From: SIG701 sp045577175
GTDB taxonomy: Bacteria > Bacillota > Clostridia > Oscillospirales > CAG-272
Reading direction: 5' to 3'
Length of the DNA stretch: 64,000 nt
NCBI GenBank assembly: GCA_045577175.1
Contig: JAZNHT010000037.1
Location: 41,530-105,529, forward strand
Shown: one piece after another, positions 43,463 to 51,381 of the stretch
Position numbering within the stretch: the stretch's first letter is position 1
How the letters are laid out: every line of letters starts with the position of its first letter
Made by a program: the position numbers and the translations under genes
Notes under the pieces: model-generated
What the model was told of the DNA's origin: nothing
The model's database searches: none
What the model saw: the letters and a program-made list of their open reading frames with translations, nothing else

Positions 43463-43873
43463 ATGCTTGTTATCAAACCGATCGAAGACAAAAACCACCA
43501 AAAGGAGCTTGTGATGCTCTGCGGCGGTACATATAAAGAATTTGCACTCGCCTATGCCGCCCACGACTGCGAGGATGACGGTGAAACGCTCCGCTTCCCT
43601 ATCGGTGTGTGCCAGTTTTCCCTTTCCGGCAAGGATGGCGTAATCGACACTCTCAAGCCTGCGCCCGATGTGGACGATGAGGAAGCCATGATGATTATGA
43701 CTCGTGCCTGCACCGCATTTCTCTTCCGCTGCGGCTTCGTCAGAGCCGTTGTGATCGCAGGCGGTGCCGATCCTGCTTTGCTTCGAAAACTCGGCTTCAC
43801 GATGGCAGAGGACGGGACAGCGACGCTTGACGTGCTGAAGTATTACACCTCTCCCTGTCACGGCGAACAGTAA
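43463..43873 (+). CDS. Small conserved protein, possibly GNAT-related
   Basis: This 136-residue soluble protein is not confidently assigned. The C-terminal section (RCGFVRAVVIAGGADPALLRKLGF ending in a Pro-Cys) resembles the end of small clostridial acetyltransferase-like proteins, but the acetyl-CoA loop is missing. AAGGAG lies before the ATG. It is the last gene of the lon-to-rluB run and is followed by a terminator. Confidence 0.6.
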   Translation: MLVIKPIEDKNHQKELVMLCGGTYKEFALAYAAHDCEDDGETLRFPIGVCQFSLSGKDGVIDTLKPAPDVDDEEAMMIMTRACTAFLFRCGFVRAVVIAGGADPALLRKLGFTMAEDGTATLDVLKYYTSPCHGEQ

Positions 43874-43885
43874 CAGAATACAAAG

Positions 43886-43922
43886 ACAGCCCCGTATCGA
43901 AAAGATACAGGGCTGTTTGATT
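43886..43922. terminator. Terminator between convergent operons
   Basis: ACAGCCC-C-GTATC, loop GAAAA, GATAC-A-GGGCTGT, followed by TTTGATTTT. It has a 12-pair stem with one internal mismatch, placed between the lon-to-rluB run and the ABC operon. Confidence 0.85.
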
Positions 43923-45899
43923 TTACGGAAGCGCGATCGCCGGAAGGCGTCCGTCCAGGAAATACGCGGAGATGTAATTGTAATTTTCTTTATCCCCGAT
44001 GATTCCGAAGAATACGTACATGTCATCCTTCGGCGTGAAATACCGTGCGGACGTTTCGTTTATGACACCTGCACGCAAAATCGATTCCACGGAAACGGAA
44101 TCTGCGTATTCACGCACCTCGCCTGTCTTTACATTCACGACGTAAACAGATGTGATCAGCTGCATGTACTGACGGATCGCTTCCTCGTTTTCCTCATAAT
44201 ACGGATAGCGATACATGGGCGTGCCGTCCAGTCCCACGGTTACGAGCACGGGACGGTTGAAAAAGTCCAGACCGTTGTACGAAACGCGCATATTGTGCCA
44301 AATCTGACGAGCGTTCGTCTCGCTGATCTTATACGACTCATATTCGGAGTACTTGGGCATATTCACCCAGCCCTCGCCCACATAGTTTGCACTCTCGCCG
44401 AAATACGCATCGAGGAAATCCTCGCTGTTTGCCATAATCGTAAGAATTTCCGCATGAGAGCCGCTTACAGGTGCGCGGTAGCGTTTTTCAAAGCGGAGAC
44501 CGGATGCCGTTTTGAGCGTGATGCGAATGTAGTAGGTTTCGCTGAACATCGAATCTGCCTCGTTCAGCAAATTCAGCTGCAAAGCATCTTCGGATGTCAT
44601 TGAATCGTTGTCAAGATATTTTGCCTGGCTGACCGTACCGATATAATCGCTGCTCTCATCCAAACCGTTATTGAAATACGTGTGCACGATTTCCGAAACG
44701 CGCTTTACGTCATCACGGTCGGTCAGCTCTACCTCAACACCGCCCATATCAACCGTGACACTCCGGACGGAGGACGGAGACGGAACGTAAATGTCGAAGC
44801 CGAAAAGGTCGAAACCAACCACGGTGAAGATTACGCAGAATGCCGCGAACGAGATCACCAATCCACGTACGCCTGCAAACATTTTCTTCGCGGATTTCGT
44901 CAGAATCGTGTTCATAAGGATCGCCGCGAGAAGTGTACCGACAGCACCGCCGACATAGATGCCGACAACACCGTCTGCAAAATCCTCCATCATCATGGAA
45001 AAGAGGGTTGCTGCCACGAAGATCGTCGAGTACTTCATCAAGCCGCGCGCGATTGCGGAAAGAACCGGCGTGCCGCTCAGTTCGCTTTTGCGTTTTTTGT
45101 AAATGAACAATCCGCAAACGAAGAACACCGCGGCGAGAAGCCATGCACCGGTGATCTCCCAACCGACATTCGTATAGTCGCTGTCCCCCTGTGCAACAAG
45201 GATTGCACGCACGGGAAGCAAGATCCGCTCGCCTATGTCGGTAATCCAATCAAAAGAGGAATATCTTGCGCTGAAATCGCAGATGTAATAGAGGCACACG
45301 CACAAAATGGACGGCATAAACACGATCATACCGGCAGCGAGAAGTCTGCCGAAGCCGCTGCCTGTAAACGATGCCGCAAAGACCATGATTGAATAAAACA
45401 GAACAAAGCAGGTCACGGAGTAGAAGAAGATTGACAGGAACATGCCCGCCGCGTTAGCAGCAAGACTGCCTGCGATCACCACCGTTGTGAGATAGCCGAG
45501 AAGACTGCTTACACCCAACGGCAGTACGAACAGAAGAACCTTCGCACCGATCTCGTACAGATAGTGGTGCTCTCGCTTCAATGGCAGACTGTGATGAAAA
45601 TTGACGCCGACCTTATTGTTCAGATACGGCATTGTGGTGCATCCCCACAAAACAGCGAGCAAAGAGGCAAAAATGACGTTGACAACACGGTAATCCACCA
45701 AGAGACCGTTTACACGGTTATATGTGTTCAGATACGTGTATGTGTGCCCTGCCACCATATCGGAAAGTGCCATGGAAAGAAAAACGACGTTAATCAGGAT
45801 GAGCACAATCGAGTTGGTTACAAGTGCGGGCCAGTTCTGTCTGAGCAGAAAGGCGAAATAGCGGAAACCGCGCTTATCCGAGAACTTTTGAGCAGTCAT
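43923..45899 (-). CDS. ABC transporter permease with a large C-terminal extracytoplasmic region
   Basis: This 658-residue membrane protein has about ten hydrophobic segments within residues 1-390 (FAFLLRQNWPALVTNSIVLILI and onwards). A soluble stretch of about 260 residues follows (TVDMGGVEVELTDRDDVKR ...), with strand-rich composition and no recognised domain. It is encoded after a GntR regulator and its ATPase, the layout of the Bacillus ytr operon that responds to cell-wall antibiotics. The start at 45899 has a GGGAG 7 bases upstream and overlaps the ATPase gene by 26 bases. The substrate is unknown. Confidence 0.82.
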   Translation of the reverse strand: MTAQKFSDKRGFRYFAFLLRQNWPALVTNSIVLILINVVFLSMALSDMVAGHTYTYLNTYNRVNGLLVDYRVVNVIFASLLAVLWGCTTMPYLNNKVGVNFHHSLPLKREHHYLYEIGAKVLLFVLPLGVSSLLGYLTTVVIAGSLAANAAGMFLSIFFYSVTCFVLFYSIMVFAASFTGSGFGRLLAAGMIVFMPSILCVCLYYICDFSARYSSFDWITDIGERILLPVRAILVAQGDSDYTNVGWEITGAWLLAAVFFVCGLFIYKKRKSELSGTPVLSAIARGLMKYSTIFVAATLFSMMMEDFADGVVGIYVGGAVGTLLAAILMNTILTKSAKKMFAGVRGLVISFAAFCVIFTVVGFDLFGFDIYVPSPSSVRSVTVDMGGVEVELTDRDDVKRVSEIVHTYFNNGLDESSDYIGTVSQAKYLDNDSMTSEDALQLNLLNEADSMFSETYYIRITLKTASGLRFEKRYRAPVSGSHAEILTIMANSEDFLDAYFGESANYVGEGWVNMPKYSEYESYKISETNARQIWHNMRVSYNGLDFFNRPVLVTVGLDGTPMYRYPYYEENEEAIRQYMQLITSVYVVNVKTGEVREYADSVSVESILRAGVINETSARYFTPKDDMYVFFGIIGDKENYNYISAYFLDGRLPAIALP

Positions 45900-46773
45900 A
45901 TCCTCTCTCCCCCATTTCCGAAATAAATATCTCCTCAAGCGTCAGCGGAATAAATTCGTAGAACTGCGTATTCATCCGCTTCATTTCGTAATCGAGCTCA
46001 TCTCTTGTGCCGCGTGCGATGATTGTCGCCATACTGCCGCGCCATTCGACAGACAAGGGTTGGAACACCTCAAGTGCATCCGCGTCCTCGCGGTTCACGA
46101 ACACCGCCTGAATCTTCTGGAGCGTCAGCTTCATATCATCAAGCTCGCGATTGAACAGAAGCTCCCCGTGGTGCAGAAGCGCCACATGATCGCATATATC
46201 CTCAATTTCACGCAGGTTGTGCGACGCGATGATGACAGTCATATTGCGCTCGGCAACCGCCTCCGCCAACAGCTTTTTTACCATCTGCCGCATAACGGGA
46301 TCCAAGCCGTCGAACGTTTCGTCGCAGAACAGATACTGCGGACAAACGGAAAGCGCAAGCAGAACGGCACTCTGCTTCTGCATACCTTTGGAGAAGGTAT
46401 TGATCTTGCGGTTCGGATCAAGTCCGAACGTAGTCAGAAGCCGCTCATAGATTTCATCCGAAAACGTATCGTACAGACTGCGGTACAACGCACGCATTTC
46501 CGTGAGTGTGCAGTGTGGGATGAAATACTGCTCGTCGGAGAGGTAAACAATCTTTCCTTTGAGTGCCGTATTCTCCCAGATGTTCTCGTCATCATAGAGA
46601 ACACCGCCTTCCTCTGCGTCAAAAACGCCGCACATGACACGCATCAGCGTGGATTTGCCCGACCCGTTTGAGCCGATCAGCCCAAATATCGATCCGTCGG
46701 GTATATCAAAGCTCACGCAGTCAAGACTCTTGACATCCGTGAACACCTTCGTTACCGATTCAATTTTTATCAT
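45874..46773 (-). CDS. ABC transporter ATP-binding protein (YtrB-like)
   Basis: This 299-residue ATPase has Walker A IGSNGSGKST (about 34-43), the signature FSKGMQKQ (about 130), Walker B YLFCDETFDGLDP (about 152-164) and the H-loop IIASHN (about 187). The signature reads FSKGM rather than LSGGQ, common in the YtrB/EcsA-type exporters. It overlaps the regulator gene (ATGA) and the permease gene, so the three are one operon. Confidence 0.93.
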   Translation of the reverse strand: MIKIESVTKVFTDVKSLDCVSFDIPDGSIFGLIGSNGSGKSTLMRVMCGVFDAEEGGVLYDDENIWENTALKGKIVYLSDEQYFIPHCTLTEMRALYRSLYDTFSDEIYERLLTTFGLDPNRKINTFSKGMQKQSAVLLALSVCPQYLFCDETFDGLDPVMRQMVKKLLAEAVAERNMTVIIASHNLREIEDICDHVALLHHGELLFNRELDDMKLTLQKIQAVFVNREDADALEVFQPLSVEWRGSMATIIARGTRDELDYEMKRMNTQFYEFIPLTLEEIFISEMGERGYDCSKVLG

Positions 46774-47183
46774 ACTCCGTCACCTCCGTTTGGAAGATTT
46801 CCGCCGGCGGGTGCCTCGTCCCAGCACGCCGCGGCAAGGGTTAAAAACGATTCTTTTGTCATTCCGAGCGTATGTGCGCGCGCAATCAGCGGTGAGAACT
46901 CACTCCGTAAGTCATCCTCGGCGCTTTGCGCCATGGATTCCTTGTCGAAAATGACAACACTTCCCCGTCCGCTGAGCGTTGCGATTACGCCCTGCCGTTC
47001 CAATTCCGCATACGCTTTCTGAATCGTGTTCGGATTGATACCAAGCTCCCGCGCCAATGCACGAACGGACGGCAAAAATTCGTCCCGCCTCAAATCGCCG
47101 CGCAGGATCAGATCCTTCACGTTGTCGACCAGCTGCTCGTAAATCAGTTTTCGGTCACGGTAATCCACGGTAATCAAGCCCAC
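46770..47183 (-). CDS. GntR family (YtrA-type) transcriptional repressor
   Basis: This roughly 137-residue regulator has an N-terminal GntR winged helix (IYEQLVDNVKDLILRGDL, then LPSVRALARELGINPNTIQKAYAELERQGV) and only a short C-terminal dimerisation helix pair, as in the YtrA subfamily. GTG at 47183 is preferred because GAGGTG lies 6 bases upstream; a GTG at 47192 is the alternative. It is first in the operon with the ATPase and permease, and a palindrome in its own promoter is the probable operator. Confidence 0.9.
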   Translation of the reverse strand: MGLITVDYRDRKLIYEQLVDNVKDLILRGDLRRDEFLPSVRALARELGINPNTIQKAYAELERQGVIATLSGRGSVVIFDKESMAQSAEDDLRSEFSPLIARAHTLGMTKESFLTLAAACWDEAPAGGNLPNGGDGV

Positions 47184-47208
47184 AATCTTCACCTCGCTTC
47201 TGTGTTTA

Positions 47209-47231
47209 CTGTACTATTTGTGTTAGTACAG
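47209..47231. promoter_or_regulatory. Probable GntR operator
   Basis: Perfect palindrome CTGTACTA / TAGTACAG with a 7-base spacer, placed over the transcription start just downstream of the operon's -10 element. This is the usual layout for autorepression by a YtrA-type regulator. Confidence 0.75.
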
Positions 47232-47235
47232 CTGT

Positions 47236-47265
47236 AGTATAGCATACATACCGCACGAATGTCAA
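47236..47265 (-). promoter_or_regulatory. Promoter of the GntR-ABC operon
   Basis: On the minus strand: TTGACA (47265-47260), 18 bases, TATACT (47241-47236). Confidence 0.75.
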
Positions 47266-47304
47266 CAGTTTTTTCGATTTTCCTGTAACTTTTTTCAAAA
47301 CCTA

Positions 47305-47333
47305 TTGCTTATTTACGGAAAATTCGGTATAAT
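47305..47333 (+). promoter_or_regulatory. Promoter of yajC
   Basis: TTGCTT (47305-47310), 17 bases, TATAAT (47328-47333), 39 bases before the ATG. Confidence 0.75.
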
Positions 47334-47372
47334 TATATTTGTAAAATTGCAAATATTACATGGGGGTGCTTT

Positions 47373-47702
47373 ATGCCTACAATTTTACTTGACACTGCCG
47401 CAGGTGCTGAACAGACCGGCGGTATGGGTGGCTGGACGACCATTATCATGCTTGTTGCCATGATCGGTATCTTCTATTTCCTGATGTACCGTCCGCAGAA
47501 AAAGCAGGAGCAGGAGACGAATAAGATGCGCAACGAGCTGACTGTCGGGGATGAAATCACGACGATCGGCGGTATCATCGGCAAGATCATCCAGATCAAG
47601 GACGAGACGATCCTGATCGAGACAAGCGGTGACAAGACGAAGATCCGTCTTCTGAAATCCGCTGTCAGATGCGTTGACGTTCACGCCGAGGATGCGGAGT
47701 AA
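47373..47702 (+). CDS. yajC: Preprotein translocase subunit YajC
   Basis: This 109-residue protein has one transmembrane helix (about 22-42, GWTTIIMLVAMIGIFYFLMY), the RPQKKQEQE motif directly after it, and a cytosolic beta domain (LTVGDEITTIGGIIGKI). It associates with SecDF and the Sec translocase. secD/secF are not in the window. A GGGGG Shine-Dalgarno precedes the ATG. Confidence 0.95.
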   Translation: MPTILLDTAAGAEQTGGMGGWTTIIMLVAMIGIFYFLMYRPQKKQEQETNKMRNELTVGDEITTIGGIIGKIIQIKDETILIETSGDKTKIRLLKSAVRCVDVHAEDAE

Positions 47703-47718
47703 TCACGCATAGAATGGA

Positions 47719-47786
47719 AATCCTCCGAATATGCTCTACTGAGGCAGACAGGCTTTTGCCCTGCCAAAAGACATTTCGGAGGATTT
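47719..47786 (+). promoter_or_regulatory. RNA stem that pairs the Shine-Dalgarno of the TIGR04086 gene
   Basis: AAATCCTCCGAA (47719-47730) is perfectly complementary to TTCGGAGGATTT (47775-47786), which contains the GGAGG of the next gene. Inside lie further pairings (GGCAG 47744-47748 with CTGCC 47761-47765). The stem ends in TTTTAT, so it may act as a terminator for yajC, as a translation switch, or both. Confidence 0.6.
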
Positions 47787-47789
47787 TAT

Positions 47790-48239
47790 ATGAATGAATC
47801 AACCAGACGGAGAGGAAGAAACGCCGCCGGTGCGGCTCCTTTGCCTCTCGCTTGCATCCGATCACTCCTTTTTGGATTGCTCGCGGCGGTTTTACTCTTG
47901 CTGATCGCCGTTGCTCTCACGTATGCTCAGTCTGATCCAAGCCGATTTGCTACACCGGCTTCCCTTGTTACACTCTATCTCGCCGTTTCTCTGACAGGCT
48001 TTCTTGCGGCACGCGCATCTGATTCGCCGGTGCTTGCAGGCGGCATCTGCGGTGCCGTATGGCTCGTGCTTGTTCTCTTGCTCTCGCTGATAGCCGGAGG
48101 GGACGGCGGTTGCGGATTCGGCACACTCGGCACTCTGCTCGCGCGGGCGAGCATTCCGATCGCATCGGTTCTCGGTGCTCTCATCGGTAAGAAACGCACA
48201 AAACGTGCATCCTCTCATCGCAAAAAACGCCGCCGATAA
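47790..48239 (+). CDS. TIGR04086-type small membrane protein
   Basis: This 149-residue protein has four predicted transmembrane helices (about 21-43, 55-72, 80-102 and 118-137), a basic N-terminus and a very basic C-terminal tail. Size, topology and location after yajC fit the TIGR04086 membrane family of Clostridia, which I recall as accompanying SCIFF loci. Function is unknown. The ATG has GGAGG 7 bases upstream, but that sequence is buried in a long stem. Confidence 0.75.
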   Translation: MNESTRRRGRNAAGAAPLPLACIRSLLFGLLAAVLLLLIAVALTYAQSDPSRFATPASLVTLYLAVSLTGFLAARASDSPVLAGGICGAVWLVLVLLLSLIAGGDGGCGFGTLGTLLARASIPIASVLGALIGKKRTKRASSHRKKRRR

Positions 48240-48263
48240 CGGCGGTTAAACAGGAATACAAAA

Positions 48264-49112
48264 ATGCTGCATATTTTTAAGTTAAACGGTCACCGCGTCG
48301 CGTATGATACGCACACACGTAAAGCCTACCCTCTGTCTGCACTCGCGTTGAAAATGCTTGACGCGCTCACTCCGCCACTGACGGAGGACTGTCCGTCTGC
48401 GCTTCGCTACGCGTTCGCGAAGTACGACAGCCACGATCTCGCGGAAGCGTATGCGGAGCTGTATGCGCTTTATAAAAACGGATTGCTCTTCGCCGACAAC
48501 AAGGATGAGGCTTCGATTGAGGCGGACACCGTTGCAATCGTCACGTCGGCTGCTGCCGCTGTCAAAAAAATCGAAGCGGCAGTCAACGGCGGTGCAAAGA
48601 AACTGCACGTATACATAAAAGAGGCAACTACTTGCATTGCCTCCTCACTGCACGAGCTGTTTGATGAAAAAACCGCCCTGCGCTTGATTCTCGATCTGGA
48701 GCCCACCGCACTGACGGATGAGGACATCCGTGCAGTGAACGCGGCAGGAGATGTGCTGTGGCTGACCGCATCGGATTCTTCGCTCACAAACACCGTTCAG
48801 GCTGCATGGGATCGCGGCATCAGTTCCGTACACGCTGAGATTCCGCACACAGACAGTACACAAAAAGAACCGGCGCGCCTCGCCAAAGCAATCGAATCTG
48901 CCGCTGAGAACGGTATCAACAAAGAGTTTTTCCCGTTTACGGAAGCACTCTCTGCCCTGCATCCGTTTGACGGTTCCTCCGCATCCTGCGCAAATTGCTG
49001 GGCACGCCTCCTCTGCGGCGGTCGCTGTCTTGAAAACGGAAACGAAACTGCCGCCTGCGACACACAGCGCACACTGACAGAGTGCGCGATCATTCTCACC
49101 GACGGCATATGA
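48264..49112 (+). CDS. SCIFF-maturase-like protein lacking the radical-SAM core
   Basis: This 282-residue protein aligns by eye at both ends with the SCIFF peptide maturase (ScfB/CteB, about 450 residues). The N-terminus (HIFKLNGHRVAYDTHTRKAY, about 3-22, through KNGLLFAD at about 71-78) matches its peptide-binding region. The C-terminus matches its SPASM region: C242, C245, C251 and C255 in CANCWARLLCGGRC, then C265 and C274. Between them (about 80-237) there is no CxxxCxxC cluster motif, and the segment is too short for a radical-SAM barrel. No scfA-like six-Cys peptide gene lies nearby. It overlaps the SGNH gene (ATGA). It could be a non-catalytic peptide binder or a degenerated paralogue. 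Confidence 0.65.
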   Translation: MLHIFKLNGHRVAYDTHTRKAYPLSALALKMLDALTPPLTEDCPSALRYAFAKYDSHDLAEAYAELYALYKNGLLFADNKDEASIEADTVAIVTSAAAAVKKIEAAVNGGAKKLHVYIKEATTCIASSLHELFDEKTALRLILDLEPTALTDEDIRAVNAAGDVLWLTASDSSLTNTVQAAWDRGISSVHAEIPHTDSTQKEPARLAKAIESAAENGINKEFFPFTEALSALHPFDGSSASCANCWARLLCGGRCLENGNETAACDTQRTLTECAIILTDGI

Positions 49113-49669
49113 AAAATGTTTTACTGCTCGGCGACTCTATCCGCATCAATTATCAGAGCACGGTAACAAAGGCACTCTCTGATGTTGCCGCAGTCCACTA
49201 CCCCGGTGAAAACTGCCGCTTTGCGAAGTACACGCTCTCTTGTCTCACGGACTGGCTCAAGCGTTTTCCGACACCCGATCTGATTTATTGGAACAACGGA
49301 ATCTGGGACATAAACCGATTTTTTCCCGACACGGGAATCTTCACGCCCGAAGCGGAATATGTGCGGGATATGCTTGCGATCCACCATCAGCTCGCAAAGA
49401 CGGGCGCGGTGATCTGCTTTGCGACAACAACGCCCGTGCTCCCGCTGGACGATCACACGGCGGCACCGAAGCGCAACGCAGATATTGACTCCATCAACCG
49501 GCGGATTGCACCAATTCTCTCCACGAGAGGGGTGCACATTCACGATCTGAATGCGTTTGTAAAGCCGCACGCTGAGGAGTTCATCTGCGAGGACACGGTG
49601 CATCTCTCCGCAATCGGAATCGAACGGTGCGGTACGGAAGTTGCACGCTTTATCCGCGAACATCTGTAA
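49109..49669 (+). CDS. SGNH/GDSL-type hydrolase
   Basis: This 186-residue esterase-fold protein has block I LLGDSIRINY (Ser at about 9), the block III Asn region YWNNGIWDINR (about 60-70) and block V EDTVHLSAIG (Asp/His at about 164-167). There is no signal peptide, so it is cytosolic. It probably hydrolyses an ester or acetyl group; the substrate is unknown. Its ATG overlaps the stop of the SCIFF-maturase-like gene, so the two are cotranslated. Confidence 0.88.
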   Translation: MKNVLLLGDSIRINYQSTVTKALSDVAAVHYPGENCRFAKYTLSCLTDWLKRFPTPDLIYWNNGIWDINRFFPDTGIFTPEAEYVRDMLAIHHQLAKTGAVICFATTTPVLPLDDHTAAPKRNADIDSINRRIAPILSTRGVHIHDLNAFVKPHAEEFICEDTVHLSAIGIERCGTEVARFIREHL

Positions 49670-49709
49670 AAAAGAACACGCCATTCATAAGAATGACGTG
49701 TTTTCTTTT
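49669..49709. terminator. Bidirectional terminator between SGNH hydrolase and DUF3048 genes
   Basis: AAAAGAACACG-C-CATTC, loop ATAA, GAATG-A-CGTGTTTTCTTTT. A/T tracts on both sides serve both convergent transcripts. Confidence 0.88.
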
Positions 49710-50934
49710 ACCATTCGTAATTCAGTTGTACTTCGCTCTCAAGATACGTTGGGCAAACGGAAACAAACGTTTTTCCTGCATTTATAAGCAGCGGCTCACC
49801 GTCTGCCGTGTAGAAACGGATGGAAGATTCAAAGCTGTCCTTCTCCCACGTAATCGGGATATAGGTGCCCTTGGTTGCGTAGAAGCCTGTTCCCTTGCCC
49901 TCCGTCTGCACATCAATGCGATCCAGTGCATCGTTCGTAATCGGTGCTGTCTCACAGTAGTATACAATCAAATTTTCAAAGGCAAGCTGCTCGCCGGTGG
50001 TGCCGTCGATATGCTTCTTCCCGTCAAACTGATAGCGGAGATATGTTTCGCTCTCTGCATCGTACACAAAATCCGTTATCTGTAAACGCGAATACGGAAT
50101 ATGTACATGGGTTGCGGCGTTTTCAAAGGCGGTTTCCGTTCCGTACGCAACAAAATCTACCGGGTAATCCACACCCTGTTTTACAGCCGTGCGATACTTC
50201 TTGTACTTGATACCGGCGGCAATGTTGGCACCGTTCGTAAGCCAGCTGTGCTCATAGCCCATATTCTGCTTGCGGTAGGGATCCTGCCAGAATACGTACT
50301 CCTCCGCATACCATTCGATTCCGTTGATGTTGTCCACATTCTTTTCATCAATCGTATCAAAAGCATATGTACTGCCGCCGAAGTGGATAAACAAAGCATC
50401 GTAATCAGCCGCCATGGCAAGATAGTAGTGACGCGCGGAGCGGACACTGCCGATAGACGGAAGATTTGTGTAATCCATTGACAAAGCCATGAGGCGCGTA
50501 AATCCGCCTTCCACCAGGCACTCATAAATAATGTCCGCGGACGCAATACCCGGCTGGGGACAGGCAACCTCAATGTTGTTAATCATAATCGCGGCCGGTC
50601 TGTATACCGATAAATCCTTGCCGGCGGCAAGACCTGTGAGAGGATTCAGATACGCAGGCGTCTGCAAAACATCCGGTTCTGTTTCCGTCTCCGGAGGGGT
50701 CGTCGTATCGGCTTCTGTGGTATCCGATACCGTTGTGTCAGGTGCAGTTGTATCGGCATCGGTAGTATCCGGTGCCGTTGAATCACCGGACTCAAGCGGA
50801 ACGGAAGTATCACTTTCGTCGGGCGTGGTGCCGTCAATCACCGGCTGCTCGACGTTCGGCGAACAGGATACGGCAAAAATACTTATACACAGCACCAGCA
50901 AAAGAAGTCGGAGACAACGTGAAAATTTTCGCAT
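49708..50934 (-). CDS. DUF3048 domain lipoprotein (YerB-like)
   Basis: This 408-residue exported lipoprotein has a signal peptide ending in the lipobox FAVSC (Cys at about 24), a Thr/Asp/Pro-rich linker of about 60 residues with repeated TTD/TAPDT units, and the two DUF3048 halves. Family-like pieces are YLNPLTGLAAG, RPAAIMINNIEVACPQPGI and IGSVRSARHYY, then the C-terminal TYIPITWEKDS. Function of the family is unknown; it is expected on the outer membrane face, anchored after Lgt action (lgt is at 58225-59154). AAAGGAGAG precedes the ATG. It follows a small gene by 15 bases. Confidence 0.9.
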   Translation of the reverse strand: MRKFSRCLRLLLLVLCISIFAVSCSPNVEQPVIDGTTPDESDTSVPLESGDSTAPDTTDADTTAPDTTVSDTTEADTTTPPETETEPDVLQTPAYLNPLTGLAAGKDLSVYRPAAIMINNIEVACPQPGIASADIIYECLVEGGFTRLMALSMDYTNLPSIGSVRSARHYYLAMAADYDALFIHFGGSTYAFDTIDEKNVDNINGIEWYAEEYVFWQDPYRKQNMGYEHSWLTNGANIAAGIKYKKYRTAVKQGVDYPVDFVAYGTETAFENAATHVHIPYSRLQITDFVYDAESETYLRYQFDGKKHIDGTTGEQLAFENLIVYYCETAPITNDALDRIDVQTEGKGTGFYATKGTYIPITWEKDSFESSIRFYTADGEPLLINAGKTFVSVCPTYLESEVQLNYEW

Positions 50935-50949
50935 GATTCTCTCCTTTAC

Positions 50950-51258
50950 TTATCCGAGAAACCGTTCCAGCCAAATGATACCGAGATCAAACGCGTCGTA
51001 AAGCCCCGATTTCATGTCCTGCTTCACTATACGCTCACGGGCGGACAGTGTATCATCTGTTTTGACGATCTGGATCAAAACCTTGTCCGGCACCTCTTTG
51101 TCGCCTACCTGCTTTGTGGTCATGATCGTCATCTGCAAAATATACGGATCCTCCATAAAGCCATAGCAGATCGTATTCTCACCGCGAACAAGAGGTCTTC
51201 CCTTATACATAAGGTATTGACCGTCCACGGTGGATTCAAGTACGTTTTTATCTTCCAT
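50950..51258 (-). CDS. Small conserved clostridial protein, unknown function
   Basis: This 102-residue soluble protein (LMYKGRPLVRGENTICYGFM ... TIMTTKQVGDKEVPDKVLIQ ... WLERFLG) resembles a small protein that I believe is widespread in Clostridia, but I know no function. The ATG at 51258 has GGAG 8 bases upstream and its own promoter. It is probably cotranscribed with the DUF3048 lipoprotein. Confidence 0.75.
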   Translation of the reverse strand: MEDKNVLESTVDGQYLMYKGRPLVRGENTICYGFMEDPYILQMTIMTTKQVGDKEVPDKVLIQIVKTDDTLSARERIVKQDMKSGLYDAFDLGIIWLERFLG

Positions 51259-51293
51259 CAGAAAAACTCCTTTCAAAACTTCATACAATAAGT

Positions 51294-51322
51294 ATTTTAC
51301 TATATTTTGCGCAAAAAGTCAA
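51294..51322 (-). promoter_or_regulatory. Promoter of the small protein / DUF3048 operon
   Basis: On the minus strand: TTGACT (51322-51317), 17 bases, TAAAAT (51299-51294). It begins just past the spoIIIA terminator. Confidence 0.8.
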
Positions 51323-51341
51323 TAGATACACGCGCATTTGC

Positions 51342-51370
51342 AAAAAGGCTGCTGTACACACAGCAGCCTT
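51342..51370 (-). terminator. Terminator of the spoIIIA operon
   Basis: On the minus strand: AAGGCTGCTGT, loop GTGT, ACAGCAGCCTT plus three more T residues. A perfect 11-base stem 12 bases after the spoIIIAH stop. Confidence 0.93.
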
Positions 51371-51381
51371 CGTACACATAC

